Assembly: GCF_000196795.1 (NCBI RefSeq)
Contig: NC_014259.1
Location: 1,426,001-1,490,000 of the forward strand
Reading direction: 5' to 3'
Source: Acinetobacter oleivorans DR1
GTDB taxonomy: Bacteria; Pseudomonadota; Gammaproteobacteria; Pseudomonadales; Moraxellaceae
Length of the DNA stretch: 64,000 bases
Within the stretch, counting starts at the first letter, position 1. Every line of letters starts with the position of its first letter. Both the position numbers and the translations under genes were made by a program. The notes under the pieces were generated by a model that saw nothing but the letters and a program-made list of their open reading frames with translations, ran no database searches and had not been told where the DNA came from. Shown here piece by piece: positions 17,517 through 26,390 of the stretch.

Positions 17517-18461
17517 ATGTCAAATCAATTGCCCGTCATCAATTTAATGGGACCAACTGCGAGCGGAAAAACCGCTTTGGCATGTGAATTATACGAGCGG
17601 GGAAATTTTGAGCTAATTTCTGTTGATTCTGCACTCGTCTATAAAGATATGGATATCGGCACGGCTAAACCAACGCGTGAAGAGCAAGCGCTCTATCCTC
17701 ATCATCTGATTGATATTATTACGCCTCTTGAAGTTTATTCAGCTGCTCAGTTTGTTGAGGATGCATGTAAGTTAATTGATGATATGCATTCACGCGGTAA
17801 GACTCCTATTTTGGTAGGAGGGACTATGTTGTACTTTAAGGCATTGTTAGAAGGGTTGTCTGGTAATTTGCCGAGTGCTGATGCTCAAGTTCGCGCAGCA
17901 ATTGAAGAAAAAGCTTTAAATGAAGGGTGGCAGGCCGTTTATGATGAATTGGTTTCTGTAGATCCTGCTGCGGCTGTAAAATTTAATGTGACTGATAAGC
18001 AAAGGATTATTCGAGCATTAGAAGTTTATAAGATTACGGGTGAACCAATTACGAAATTGCAGGCAGAACAACCCAAAAACGTACCATATCGATACATATT
18101 TCATAATTATGCTTTACTTCCAGATCGGGTAGAATTACATCAACGCATTGAGCAAAGATTAAGCAAAATGTGGGATATCGGTTTTTTGAGTGAAGTTGAA
18201 GCTCTAATTGAAAAATACGATTTAGATGAAAATTTACCCTCAATGCGTTCAGTGGGTTATCGACAAGCACTAGAATTTCTATTAAAAAGTGACTTAAGTC
18301 TCAAAAGTAAACGTGAAATGGAGGATAAAGCTTTATTTGCAACACGACAACTTGCCAAACGTCAATATACGTGGTTACGTTCTTTGCAAGAAATACACGA
18401 TTTTAAAACTTACTTGACGATAAAGCAGGCGAAAGAAGACTTGCGAAACTCTTATGGATAA
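17517..18461 (+). CDS. miaA: tRNA dimethylallyltransferase MiaA
   Basis: Transfers a dimethylallyl group to N6 of adenosine 37 in tRNAs reading UNN codons. Walker A-like loop GPTASGKTALA (about residues 11-21), SVDSALVYKDMDIGTAKP next, then LVGGTMLYFKALLEGL and the C-terminal FATRQLAKRQYTWLR motif, all diagnostic. 314 residues. Six bases after mutL with AGGAGAG just before the mutL stop serving as ribosome site. The hfq gene follows after 94 bases and may be co-transcribed or have its own promoter. Confidence 0.97.
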   Translation: MSNQLPVINLMGPTASGKTALACELYERGNFELISVDSALVYKDMDIGTAKPTREEQALYPHHLIDIITPLEVYSAAQFVEDACKLIDDMHSRGKTPILVGGTMLYFKALLEGLSGNLPSADAQVRAAIEEKALNEGWQAVYDELVSVDPAAAVKFNVTDKQRIIRALEVYKITGEPITKLQAEQPKNVPYRYIFHNYALLPDRVELHQRIEQRLSKMWDIGFLSEVEALIEKYDLDENLPSMRSVGYRQALEFLLKSDLSLKSKREMEDKALFATRQLAKRQYTWLRSLQEIHDFKTYLTIKQAKEDLRNSYG

Positions 18462-18555
18462 AGCAAAATTTGCACACTGTCTTTTTATAATTTTTAGTTG
18501 AAAAATAAAGATAGTTTTTTTGCGCTGATTTAAAAATTTTTTTTTGGAGTTAAAA

Positions 18556-19077
18556 ATGTCTAAAGGTCAAACTTTACAAGATCCGTTCTTAAATTCTCTC
18601 CGTAAAGAACGTATCCCTGTTTCTATTTTCCTTGTGAACGGTATTAAATTACAGGGTCATATTGAATCTTTTGACCAATATGTTGTTTTATTAAAAAATA
18701 CAGTAAGTCAAATGGTTTACAAACACGCTATTTCAACTGTTGTTCCAGCTCGTAACCCACGCCCAGCAGGCGCGCAAGGTACAGGCTTCCCAGCACAAGG
18801 TGGCACACAAGGCGGCTTCGGTGGTCAACCTACTGGTGGTTTCGGTGGCGGTCAAGGCGGTGGCTTTGGTGGCGGTCAAGGCGGTGGCTTTGGTGGTAGT
18901 CAAGGCGGCTTCGGCGGTCAAGGCGGCTTCGGTGGTCAAGGCGGCGGCTTCGGTGGTCAAGGTGGCTTCGGTGGTCAAGGCGGTTTCGGTGGTCAAGGCG
19001 GTTTCGGTGGTCATCAAGGTGGTTTTGACAACGATACTAAATTTGAAGATGGTCAAGAAGACGAAAATAATCGTTAA
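18556..19077 (+). CDS. hfq: RNA chaperone Hfq with long glycine-rich tail
   Basis: Hexameric Sm-like RNA chaperone that pairs small RNAs with mRNAs. Residues 1-66 hold the conserved core (GQTLQDPFLNSLRKERIPV, then the Sm2 motif YKHAISTVVPAR). Beyond residue 70 the protein carries about 85 residues of FGGQGG-type repeats and an acidic end (KFEDGQEDENNR), giving 173 residues instead of about 102 in E. coli; such tails are known from Acinetobacter and Moraxella. Start at ATG 18556 with GGAG 6 bases upstream. The repeat DNA is nearly tandem and may expand or contract. Ends at a strong terminator. Confidence 0.97.
   Translation: MSKGQTLQDPFLNSLRKERIPVSIFLVNGIKLQGHIESFDQYVVLLKNTVSQMVYKHAISTVVPARNPRPAGAQGTGFPAQGGTQGGFGGQPTGGFGGGQGGGFGGGQGGGFGGSQGGFGGQGGFGGQGGGFGGQGGFGGQGGFGGQGGFGGHQGGFDNDTKFEDGQEDENNR
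18836..19020. repeat. In-frame tandem repeats coding the Hfq Gly-rich tail
   Basis: Repeats of GGTCAAGGCGG followed by TTTCGG- or CTTCGG-type units (15 and 18 bases long) fill the second half of hfq. All are multiples of three, so slippage would change tail length without breaking the frame. Confidence 0.85.
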
Positions 19078-19086
19078 TTGAAATCT

Positions 19087-19123
19087 AAAAAAAAGCCAGT
19101 CAAATAATGACTGGCTTTTTTTA
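19087..19123 (+). terminator. Intrinsic terminator of hfq
   Basis: Arms AAGCCAGTCA and TGACTGGCTT around AATAA, followed by seven T residues. Confidence 0.93.
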
Positions 19124-19218
19124 TGTTTATTTATAAATTAATTTAAAATATTTAATTCAACAGCAGTCGTAATTTGATCATTATGGCTGATATATCTAAA
19201 TAAATAGAGTTTTAATCG

Positions 19219-20079
19219 ATGCTATTAATATTAGCTGCTGCTTTAAGCAGTGTTTTGGTGTCCATCCTATTAAAAAACTTAAAGAAAAAAGGTTACCAGC
19301 CGCTACAAATGATTGCATGGAATTATGCGAGTGCAAGTCTTCTTTGCTTTTGGTGGTTTCAGCCAGATATTCAACATATTTCAATAGAAAAGACGCCTTG
19401 GTGGTTAATTGTTGCATTAGGAATGATTTTACCTAGTATTTTTCTATGTTTAGCTAAATCATTAGAATATGCAGGAATTGTTAAAACTGAGGTTGCACAA
19501 CGACTTTCCGTGGTACTTTCTTTACTCGCAGCTTATTTCATTTTTAATGAACAATTTAATGCATTAAAGCTGTGGGGAATAGGTCTAGGAGTTTTTGCAG
19601 TCTTACTCGTCTTATTTGGACAAATGAATACTTCTTCGAATCATCAATCTCGAAAAGCAATTGTTGCTTTATTAAGTGTTTGGTGTGGATATGCTGCGGT
19701 AGACATTCTCTTAAAATATACGAGTAGTTTAGGTCTTCAATTTACACTGACGTTGAATCTTATTTTTATTACATCTTTTATATTATCAATTTCATATTTA
19801 TTGGTGCAGAAAACCCAAAAATGGCAGCTTAAAAGTGCTATAGCTGGATTAGTATTAGGTGTGCTTAATTTTTCAAATATTGCTTTATATGTGAAGGCTC
19901 ATATCCTTTTAAAGGATTCACCTGCAATTGTTTTTGCAAGTATGAATATTCTCGTAGTGTTATTAGGAATTGCAAGTGGCGTTATTTTATATAAAGAAAA
20001 ATTAAAATGGCCTACCACTTTGGGTATTTTATTAGGGATCAGTGGCGTACTTTGTTTAGCTAGGGCAATGAGTTTATAG
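19219..20079 (+). CDS. EamA/DMT-type transporter
   Basis: Ten hydrophobic helices in 286 residues, arranged as two five-helix repeats, the pattern of the drug/metabolite transporter superfamily. The second EamA repeat begins about residue 150 and ends with GVILYKEKLKWPTTLGILLGISGVLCL, a typical repeat terminus. Substrate unknown. The start ATG 19219 gives a short hydrophobic N-terminus; no strong ribosome site upstream. It converges with nfsB on a shared terminator. Confidence 0.82.
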   Translation: MLLILAAALSSVLVSILLKNLKKKGYQPLQMIAWNYASASLLCFWWFQPDIQHISIEKTPWWLIVALGMILPSIFLCLAKSLEYAGIVKTEVAQRLSVVLSLLAAYFIFNEQFNALKLWGIGLGVFAVLLVLFGQMNTSSNHQSRKAIVALLSVWCGYAAVDILLKYTSSLGLQFTLTLNLIFITSFILSISYLLVQKTQKWQLKSAIAGLVLGVLNFSNIALYVKAHILLKDSPAIVFASMNILVVLLGIASGVILYKEKLKWPTTLGILLGISGVLCLARAMSL

Positions 20080-20110
20080 TTCAAGAGAGTTGAATCTCTT
20101 GAACTATTTT
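20076..20110. terminator. Terminator between DMT transporter gene and nfsB
   Basis: Long hairpin with arms ATAGTTCAAGAGA and TCTCTTGAACTAT, then TTTTC on the plus strand; lies between two convergent genes and overlaps the end of the first. Confidence 0.8.
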
Positions 20111-20114
20111 CATT

Positions 20115-20768
20115 TTATAAATAGGTAAAAATAACTTCATCTGGTAGACGCGATTTAGGAAGTTTGGCATTGAAATCATTTTCATTGCGATAACCTAGAG
20201 AAACAATAACTGAACTACGCAGGCCTTTTTCAGTTAACCCAAGCTCAGCATTTAAAATATCTTCATCAAAGCCGCCCATTGGCGTTGCATCAATTCCTTC
20301 TAAACCCGCAGCAAAAAGTAGTTGTCCTAAAGCAATGAATGTTTGATTTTCCATCCACCCAAATAAATTTTTCTGCTCATTTCGATAGAATTCAACATAG
20401 CCATGGCGAGTATCTTTTTGGCCGAGCTTTGCTTTTTCATCTTTAAAACGACCGCTTAAATCATCTTGTTCAAGTAATTGATTTAAGTATTCAGCTGAAA
20501 TATCTGTTCTTGTGCAAAAGATAAGTGTGTGTGATGAATCGAGTACTTTTGGAGCGTTGTAGGCATATTTACCTGTTAAGGCTTTTGCAATTCGTTCTTT
20601 AGCTGCCTCATTATCTGCAACTACGAAATGCCAAGGCTGAATATTTACTGAAGAAGGGGTAAAACGTAAAATTTCTAATAATTTATTAAACTTTTCTTGA
20701 GGAATTTTCTTTTCAGAATCATACGCTTTTGTTGTATAGCGACTTTTAACAGAATTCAATAGATCCAT
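20115..20768 (-). CDS. nfsB: Oxygen-insensitive NAD(P)H nitroreductase, NfsB-like
   Basis: FMN-dependent flavoprotein that reduces nitroaromatics and quinones with two electrons. Motifs match remembered E. coli NfsB: SRYTTKAYD near the N-terminus, LRFTPSSVNIQPWHFVVA (FMN contacts), MGGFDEDILNAELGL, and the C-terminal DFNAKLPKSRLPDEV. 217 residues from ATG 20768, which has GGAG seven bases upstream. Loss of such enzymes gives nitrofuran resistance in enterics; the gene here looks intact. Confidence 0.9.
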   Translation of the reverse strand: MDLLNSVKSRYTTKAYDSEKKIPQEKFNKLLEILRFTPSSVNIQPWHFVVADNEAAKERIAKALTGKYAYNAPKVLDSSHTLIFCTRTDISAEYLNQLLEQDDLSGRFKDEKAKLGQKDTRHGYVEFYRNEQKNLFGWMENQTFIALGQLLFAAGLEGIDATPMGGFDEDILNAELGLTEKGLRSSVIVSLGYRNENDFNAKLPKSRLPDEVIFTYL

Positions 20769-20907
20769 AGGTGTGCTCCATATCAATCTTATGGCAATTG
20801 AGAGAATTTAATCTTTGCCATCATACGCTATTTTATTCAAAAACATTTCCTATGTAATTCGATAAAGAAATATAATGTTTATATAAAATTTTAGTAATTT
20901 ATTGAAA

Positions 20908-21138
20908 ATGATTGATTTACTGCCAACAGATGCAAAGAGTAAGCTGCGAGAAATTAGAATTGTTAAAGCCTTTATCATTCTTATATTTGTATTGAGTCTT
21001 CTTATTTTATACATTGATTATCACAATCATGCACATATAAACTGGAAATTTATATTTATTGCCAGCATGTGTGTGATTTACGATTCTGATTTAAATAAAA
21101 AAATTAAAGAATTGAAAGTTGAAATAAAAAGTGAATAA
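20908..21138 (+). CDS. Small hypothetical membrane protein, 76 aa
   Basis: Two hydrophobic segments (FIILIFVLSLLILYI and INWKFIFIASMCVIY) flank a His-rich loop (DYHNHAHIN); the C-terminus is charged. ATG 20908 lacks a clear ribosome site and a TTG at 20902 is the alternative. No family recognised; convergent with lpxH, 7 bases apart. Confidence 0.5.
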   Translation: MIDLLPTDAKSKLREIRIVKAFIILIFVLSLLILYIDYHNHAHINWKFIFIASMCVIYDSDLNKKIKELKVEIKSE

Positions 21139-21145
21139 TTTCTAG

Positions 21146-21865
21146 TTAATAATTCCAGACAATCAATTCGAGCTGTTGCGTATTTGAGGATGGATCAATT
21201 TCCAAAATATAAGCCTGATCTTCACGCCAATCGCCAAGAACAATTCGTTGTTTCGCTTGTACCTGATGAATTGAAGGGCGGTGAGTATGCCCATGAATCA
21301 GTATATCTACATCTTCTAAAGCAGAAATAACAGCTTGTTCATTTACATCCATAATTTCATAGCTTTTTTGCTGTTTATCAGCGGAACTTCTTTTGCGAAA
21401 GCCATTCACTAGTTTAGTGCGAAAACTGAGAGGAGTTCGGCGTAAAAGAGCAACTAAGAGCGGATTTCGAATAATCCTTTTAAATCTTTGATAAGAAATA
21501 TCATCTGTACATAATGCATCGCCGTGTTCTAGACGATATTGATGTCCTGAGATATTGAGGGAATAAATGTCAGGGAGTAAGACGCCATTAAATTTATTGA
21601 GGAAAACCTGATTAAGCGCAAAATCACGATTACCGACTTGAAAGTAAACCCGATTCCCTTTTTGATTAAAGTTTTTTAAGGCCTCAACAATTTCATCAAG
21701 CCATGGTGCTGAATAGTCATCTCCAATCCAGGCATTAAACCAGTCGCCTAAGATGTAGAGTTGAGTATTTTTATCTTGGTAATGCACCAATAAATCTAAA
21801 AACCCTCGAACGAGTCGAGGGTGTTCAGGTGACAAATGTAAATCTGAGATAAACAGATAAGTCAC
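21146..21865 (-). CDS. lpxH: UDP-2,3-diacylglucosamine diphosphatase LpxH
   Basis: Hydrolyses UDP-2,3-diacylglucosamine to lipid X in the lipid A pathway, at the inner face of the inner membrane. Calcineurin-like metallophosphoesterase motifs are all present: ISDLHLS (residues 6-12), ILGDWFNAWIGDD, QVGNRDF, LEHGD and HGHTHRP. 239 residues, normal. Follows ppiB by 15 bases, so the two form an operon, an arrangement also known in enterics. Confidence 0.95.
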   Translation of the reverse strand: MTYLFISDLHLSPEHPRLVRGFLDLLVHYQDKNTQLYILGDWFNAWIGDDYSAPWLDEIVEALKNFNQKGNRVYFQVGNRDFALNQVFLNKFNGVLLPDIYSLNISGHQYRLEHGDALCTDDISYQRFKRIIRNPLLVALLRRTPLSFRTKLVNGFRKRSSADKQQKSYEIMDVNEQAVISALEDVDILIHGHTHRPSIHQVQAKQRIVLGDWREDQAYILEIDPSSNTQQLELIVWNY

Positions 21866-21880
21866 AGCTTTATCCTAAAA

Positions 21881-22390
21881 TTATTCAGAAATAATTTTAG
21901 CAGATTCGATTACTACATTTTCTAATGGAACGTCAGCGTGATAACCGCGGTTGCCAGTACGAACACCTTTGATCGCTTCAACAACATCTAAACCTTCAAC
22001 AACTTTACCAAATACAGCATAACCCCAACCTTGAGCAGTTTTAGAAGTATGGTTCAAGAAAGAGTTATTTTTTACATTGATGAAGAATTGAGCAGATGCT
22101 GAGTGAGGAGCTTGAGTACGCGCCATTGCAATCGTACCTTCGTCATTGCTTAAACCGTTATCAGCTTCGTTTTCAATTGAATCGCGTGTCGCTTTTTCTT
22201 TGAAGTTTTCATCCATACCGCCACCTTGGATCATGAAACCATCAATGACGCGGTGGAAAATAACGCCGTCATAAAAACCGTCACGTACATATTCTAAAAA
22301 GTTTGCTACTGTTTTAGGTGCTTTTTCAGCATTCAGTTCAAGAACAATACGACCTTTATTGGTGTTTAATTCGACTTGAGGAAAACTCAT
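21881..22390 (-). CDS. ppiB: Peptidyl-prolyl cis-trans isomerase B (cyclophilin)
   Basis: Cytoplasmic cyclophilin that catalyses proline isomerisation. The active-site signature FHRVIDGFMIQGGGM lies near residue 45-60 and the family motif HSASAQFFINVKNN near 95-110. 169 residues, no signal peptide, so the cytoplasmic PpiB rather than periplasmic PpiA type. Strong ribosome site AGGAGA eight bases before ATG 22390. First gene of the ppiB-lpxH operon; divergent from glnS. Confidence 0.95.
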   Translation of the reverse strand: MSFPQVELNTNKGRIVLELNAEKAPKTVANFLEYVRDGFYDGVIFHRVIDGFMIQGGGMDENFKEKATRDSIENEADNGLSNDEGTIAMARTQAPHSASAQFFINVKNNSFLNHTSKTAQGWGYAVFGKVVEGLDVVEAIKGVRTGNRGYHADVPLENVVIESAKIISE

Positions 22391-22558
22391 TACATTAATC
22401 TCCTAAACATGGGCTTATGACCATGGGTTTTTGGTTGAGAGAAGCATAAGCAAACTGTAAACTACAAGGCAAGTAAAAAACGTTAAAATCTTTGTGAAAA
22501 ATGAAGATAGCGTTTAAATTTTTCGAAATTTTATCTACAAAGAAGTGATTGATACACT

Positions 22559-24286
22559 ATGAAGCCTAATGATGTTGTCTCGAGCCTGCCAAATAACCCG
22601 ACACCGAATACTCATGCCTCTGTCGATTCTGCGCAGCAAGAACAACAGGCTGGCTTAGATTTCGTTCGCCAAGTCATTACTGAAGACTTGGCTGCTGGGC
22701 GTGCAAAGCAGATCGTAACGCGTTTTCCACCAGAACCAAATGGCTATTTACATATTGGTCATGTAAAAGCAATTTGCCTAAACTTTGGTGTGGCTGAAGA
22801 ATTTGATGGGTTATGTAATTTACGTTTTGACGATACAAACCCTGATGCTGAAGAACAAGAGTATGTTGACGGTATTGCTAATGATGTGAAATGGCTTGGT
22901 TTTAACTGGAATGGTGAGCCGCGCTATGCATCGGGTTATTTTGATCAATTATATGCATGGGCTGTTCAACTCATTGAACAAGGCGATGCTTATGTTGATT
23001 TACAATCACCAGAAGAAATTAAGTTAAACCGCGGTAGTTTTGTTGAACCGGGTAAAAACTCACCATACCGTGATGCATCTGTTGAAGAGAACCTTGCGCG
23101 TTTTGAAAAAATGCGTAGTGGCGAATTTAAAGAGGGTGAAGCTGTTTTACGTGCCAAAATTGATATGGCAAGTCCAAACGTACACATGCGTGATCCAATT
23201 TTATACCGTGTATTGCATTCAGAACATCACCAAACAGGTGATAAATGGAAAATCTATCCAATGTATGACTATGCTCATCCATTGTCTGATGCGATCGAGG
23301 GGATTACTCATTCACTTTGTACATTAGAGTTCCAAGATCACCGTCCGTTTTATGACTGGATTGTAGAAAAGGTAAAATCTCAAGCAGTTCCACACCAATA
23401 TGAATCTTCACGCTTAAATGTGGACTACACCATTACATCAAAACGTAAATTACGTAAATTGGTGGAAGGTGGTCATGTGAATGGTTGGGATGACCCGCGT
23501 ATGCCGACTGTAGTGGGTATGCGTCGTCGCGGTTTCACACCAGAAGGCTTACGTGAGTTTTGTAAGCGTGTAGGCGTGTCAAAAACTGACGGTATTGTAG
23601 ATGTTGCAATGCTTGAGTTCTGTATTCGTCAATCTTTGGAAAATACAGCTGCGCGTGGAATGGCTGTTTTAAGTCCACTTAAAGTGACTTTAACCAATTT
23701 ACCAGAAGATATGGATCTTACACATGCTCGCCATCCAAACGTAGATATGGGTGACCGTGTGATTCCTTTAACTAAGGAAATCTATATTGATCGTAAAGAC
23801 TTTGAAGAAGTACCACCAAAAGGCTTCAAGCGTTTAGTTCCTGATGGTGAAGTGCGTTTACGCCATGCTTATGTCATTAAATGTGATGAAGTTATTAAGG
23901 ATGCTAATGGTGAAGTCATTGAACTTAAATGTTCAATTGACCCAGAAACCTTAGGTAAAAACCCTGAAGGCCGTAAAGTTAAAGGTGTAATTCACTGGGT
24001 ATCTGCAACAAAAGGTATTCCTGCTGAAGTACGTATTTATGATCGTTTGTTCACAGAAGCAGATCCTGAAACAGGTGATGATTTCTTGGCAAACTTAAAT
24101 CCGGATTCATTGCAAGTGTTAGAAGCTGTAATTGAACCTGCTTTGGCACAAGCGAGTCCAGAAGATCGTTTCCAGTTTGAACGCGAAGGTTATTTTGTTG
24201 CTGATCAACAGGATCACTCACCTGAAAAACCAGTGTTTAACCGTATTCTCGATTTAAAAGATAGCTTTAAGCCTGAGAAAAAGTAA
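22559..24286 (+). CDS. glnS: Glutamine-tRNA ligase
   Basis: Class I aminoacyl-tRNA synthetase charging tRNA-Gln. The HIGH motif is in PPEPNGYLHIGHVKAI (about residues 57-72), with RFDDTNP following; the second signature reads ITSKRKLRKLVEGG, the MSK(R) equivalent. C-terminal anticodon-binding beta-barrels are complete. 575 residues, slightly longer than E. coli because of an N-terminal extension (about 25 residues of Asn, Pro and Gln) ahead of the conserved GLDFVRQVI. Monocistronic with its own terminator. Confidence 0.97.
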   Translation: MKPNDVVSSLPNNPTPNTHASVDSAQQEQQAGLDFVRQVITEDLAAGRAKQIVTRFPPEPNGYLHIGHVKAICLNFGVAEEFDGLCNLRFDDTNPDAEEQEYVDGIANDVKWLGFNWNGEPRYASGYFDQLYAWAVQLIEQGDAYVDLQSPEEIKLNRGSFVEPGKNSPYRDASVEENLARFEKMRSGEFKEGEAVLRAKIDMASPNVHMRDPILYRVLHSEHHQTGDKWKIYPMYDYAHPLSDAIEGITHSLCTLEFQDHRPFYDWIVEKVKSQAVPHQYESSRLNVDYTITSKRKLRKLVEGGHVNGWDDPRMPTVVGMRRRGFTPEGLREFCKRVGVSKTDGIVDVAMLEFCIRQSLENTAARGMAVLSPLKVTLTNLPEDMDLTHARHPNVDMGDRVIPLTKEIYIDRKDFEEVPPKGFKRLVPDGEVRLRHAYVIKCDEVIKDANGEVIELKCSIDPETLGKNPEGRKVKGVIHWVSATKGIPAEVRIYDRLFTEADPETGDDFLANLNPDSLQVLEAVIEPALAQASPEDRFQFEREGYFVADQQDHSPEKPVFNRILDLKDSFKPEKK

Positions 24287-24321
24287 GACGCGTAAAATGT
24301 TTTTGAGCAAATAGCAGATAT

Positions 24322-24354
24322 AAAAAAAGCCCAACTCAGTTGGGCTTTTTTTAT
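24322..24354 (+). terminator. Intrinsic terminator of glnS
   Basis: AAAAAGCCCAACT-CAG-TTGGGCTTTTTTT: G/C-rich stem with a seven-T run, 36 bases after the stop codon. Confidence 0.95.
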
Positions 24355-24402
24355 ATCTATTTTCTTACATATATTATGCTTTATAGTGCTTTGGCAAATA
24401 AG

Positions 24403-24516
24403 CTAAGCTGGATTAACCACGTAGAAATAAAGAACAATGATGATAAGAAGAATAGATGCTAGCGTTAAATAAGTATTCACTGTATTAAAGCTTTTAAGAA
24501 ATTTCAGGATTTCCAT
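24403..24516 (-). CDS. Possible small membrane protein, 37 aa
   Basis: A 37-codon frame beginning MEILKFLKSFNTVNTYL and containing one clear transmembrane segment (LASILLIIIVLYFYVV) before a short tail (NPA). It lies in a 390-base stretch between glnS and a glutamine-amidotransferase gene that has no other candidate. No strong ribosome site is seen, so the call rests on the helix and its amphipathic N-terminus. It may be a small inner-membrane peptide. Confidence 0.4.
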   Translation of the reverse strand: MEILKFLKSFNTVNTYLTLASILLIIIVLYFYVVNPA

Positions 24517-24675
24517 AGTAAATCAGCGTTTATTTTATGTTACAAAGTTAATAAATTAATAATACACGGAAATTAATTATAAAGGTTCCCAAAGACGGAT
24601 TAATAATCCATCTCTGGGTAAAAAATGAGCATTTGGCTTTCTAAGTATAATTTAACTAATATATTGAATTAAATA

Positions 24676-25398
24676 TTAACCACTATATCCAATTCGTTTA
24701 AGAAATTTTTGAATAACATCAAAAGCAGCATGTTCGAGATTTTGAGCATATTGCTGATTCTCTTCACGAAGTTTTGGAATTGAAATATTTGCATGACGAA
24801 GTTCACATGTATGACCAATGAGCCATTTTTCAAAATGTTCTTCAGTCGTTTCAATGTGAAACTGCAAGGCAAGAATATTATTACCGACTTCAAATGCCTG
24901 ATTGGTATAAACATCGGAACTTGCTAATAGCACCGCATTTTCAGGAAGATCGAAAGTGTCGCCGTGCCAATGTAGAACATGAACATTGTTAAGCAAACCA
25001 GATAAAACCTGATTAGCGCGTAAGCTTAAGCTGAGTGGACCCCAGCCAATTTCTTTTTGATGTCCTGCATATACTTTTGCGCCAAGTGCATGAGCAATAA
25101 GCTGTGCGCCTAGGCAAATACCAAGTGTAGGCTTGTCAGCTGCTAAACGTTGTTTGAGTAAAGCGATTTCATCTTTTAAGAATGGATAATCGTCAGTTTC
25201 ATAAACTCCGATTGGACCGCCTAAAATAATAGTTAAACCTTGATGTGAAAAAGCAGGGGTTAAATCATCAACACCTGCCTCAAAATAACGGACGCGAAAT
25301 CCGAGTTGATAAAAGACATCTTCTAATGAACCTAAGTCTTCGAAAGCAAGATGCTGAATGGCATAAATAGTTTTTGGGAAGGCGTTTGTTGTGCTCAT
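24676..25398 (-). CDS. Class I glutamine amidotransferase-like protein
   Basis: Stand-alone GATase1 domain, 240 residues. The nucleophile elbow GICLGAQLIAHALG (Cys near residue 94) and the oxyanion segment ILGGPIGVYE are present, and the catalytic His/Glu pair is in LQFHIETTEEHFEKW. Such proteins hydrolyse glutamine or a gamma-glutamyl compound, and relatives include GMP synthase-like and PuuD-like enzymes; substrate not determinable. A second protein of this type is encoded at 53489-54211. Separate from the eut operon by 166 bases. Confidence 0.85.
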   Translation of the reverse strand: MSTTNAFPKTIYAIQHLAFEDLGSLEDVFYQLGFRVRYFEAGVDDLTPAFSHQGLTIILGGPIGVYETDDYPFLKDEIALLKQRLAADKPTLGICLGAQLIAHALGAKVYAGHQKEIGWGPLSLSLRANQVLSGLLNNVHVLHWHGDTFDLPENAVLLASSDVYTNQAFEVGNNILALQFHIETTEEHFEKWLIGHTCELRHANISIPKLREENQQYAQNLEHAAFDVIQKFLKRIGYSG

Positions 25399-25564
25399 AC
25401 AAATGATTCATAGAAGATCAATAGGTGGAGTATAGCGATAAATATAAAGAAGAAAATATCTGTATAAATCGTCAATACCTGAAAATTGATATTTTTCGTT
25501 AAAATGATGTTGTTATGCAAAGGATTATCTATTTATGAATAAATCCCTAAACATATTCTACTGT

Positions 25565-26380
25565 TTAAAATAATAGCTTTTGAGTTCCCTCAAGACCTAT
25601 ATCTGAAAGTTGATGTTCATCTTTTAAATTAACTCCTGAAAAGCCGAGCTGTTTTGATTTTTTCATTAATGTGATTAAACGTTGTACCGCAACTGGAATA
25701 CTTAAGCCAGCAGAGCGGACATTAGAAATACAATTACGTTTAGCATCAAGACAGCCTGAATATGCATTCCACGTGTAGTAAATTCCCATACTGTCAGGAG
25801 AGCTTAAACCCGGGCGCTCTCCAATGAGCATCACTAGCATGGGTGCCTTAAAGATCTCAGCAACTTCATCACCTAAAGCAACTCGACTGCCTGTTGCCAG
25901 TGCAATGGGTGCAAGAGTCCAGTTTTCTTGCTGAACTTGTTCAATTAGCGTGGTAATGAATGGAATAGCATTCGCTTCAATTGCTCTTGCTGAGAGTCCA
26001 TCACCCACCACAATACAAACATCGTATTGTTGAATGTCTTCTGCATACTTCTTAATTAAGGCATCTTTTGATTGATCTGAAAGCTGACGTCCTAAATCAG
26101 GACGTTTAAGATAAATTTCCTTATTAGGTGCGTTGCTTTGGACATGAAGACTTTGCAGCTGTCTTTGCGCTAATTGTTCAGATAAATAGGTAACATCCAT
26201 GTCTTGATAAACTGCATCTTTTGCTTGTGCATGCGACAACTGAAATTCAAGCAAGGCTTGTGTTGGGATGCTACAACCTGCACGGCCCAGAGCAATGCGG
26301 GCATCGGTAAACTGTTTAAGTTTTTCCCATTGATCTTGATGGGTAGAAGATGGATATTGAATATCACGGTTCAGTTTCAT
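25565..26380 (-). CDS. eutC: Ethanolamine ammonia-lyase light chain
   Basis: Small subunit of the adenosylcobalamin-dependent enzyme that splits ethanolamine into acetaldehyde and ammonia. Recognised by DARIALGRAGCSIPTQALLEFQLSHAQAKDAV near the N-terminus, VVGDGLSARAIEANA, LIGERPGLSSPDSMGIY and CISNVRSAGLSI. 271 residues. GGGAGA precedes the start, 10 bases after eutB. Needs B12; the reactivase EutA and microcompartment genes are absent here, so this is a simple catabolic type. Confidence 0.96.
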   Translation of the reverse strand: MKLNRDIQYPSSTHQDQWEKLKQFTDARIALGRAGCSIPTQALLEFQLSHAQAKDAVYQDMDVTYLSEQLAQRQLQSLHVQSNAPNKEIYLKRPDLGRQLSDQSKDALIKKYAEDIQQYDVCIVVGDGLSARAIEANAIPFITTLIEQVQQENWTLAPIALATGSRVALGDEVAEIFKAPMLVMLIGERPGLSSPDSMGIYYTWNAYSGCLDAKRNCISNVRSAGLSIPVAVQRLITLMKKSKQLGFSGVNLKDEHQLSDIGLEGTQKLLF

Positions 26381-26390
26381 TGCGTTCTCC

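Noticed and set aside
18836..19020. Tandem repeat in hfq as a possible CRISPR array
   Set aside because: Repeats encode FGGQGG in frame, have no spacers of constant length and lie inside a gene.
18733..19081. Long antisense and shifted frames across hfq (Thr/Ala- and Val/Ala-rich)
   Set aside because: By-products of the Gly-rich repeat coding; low-complexity translations without start signals.
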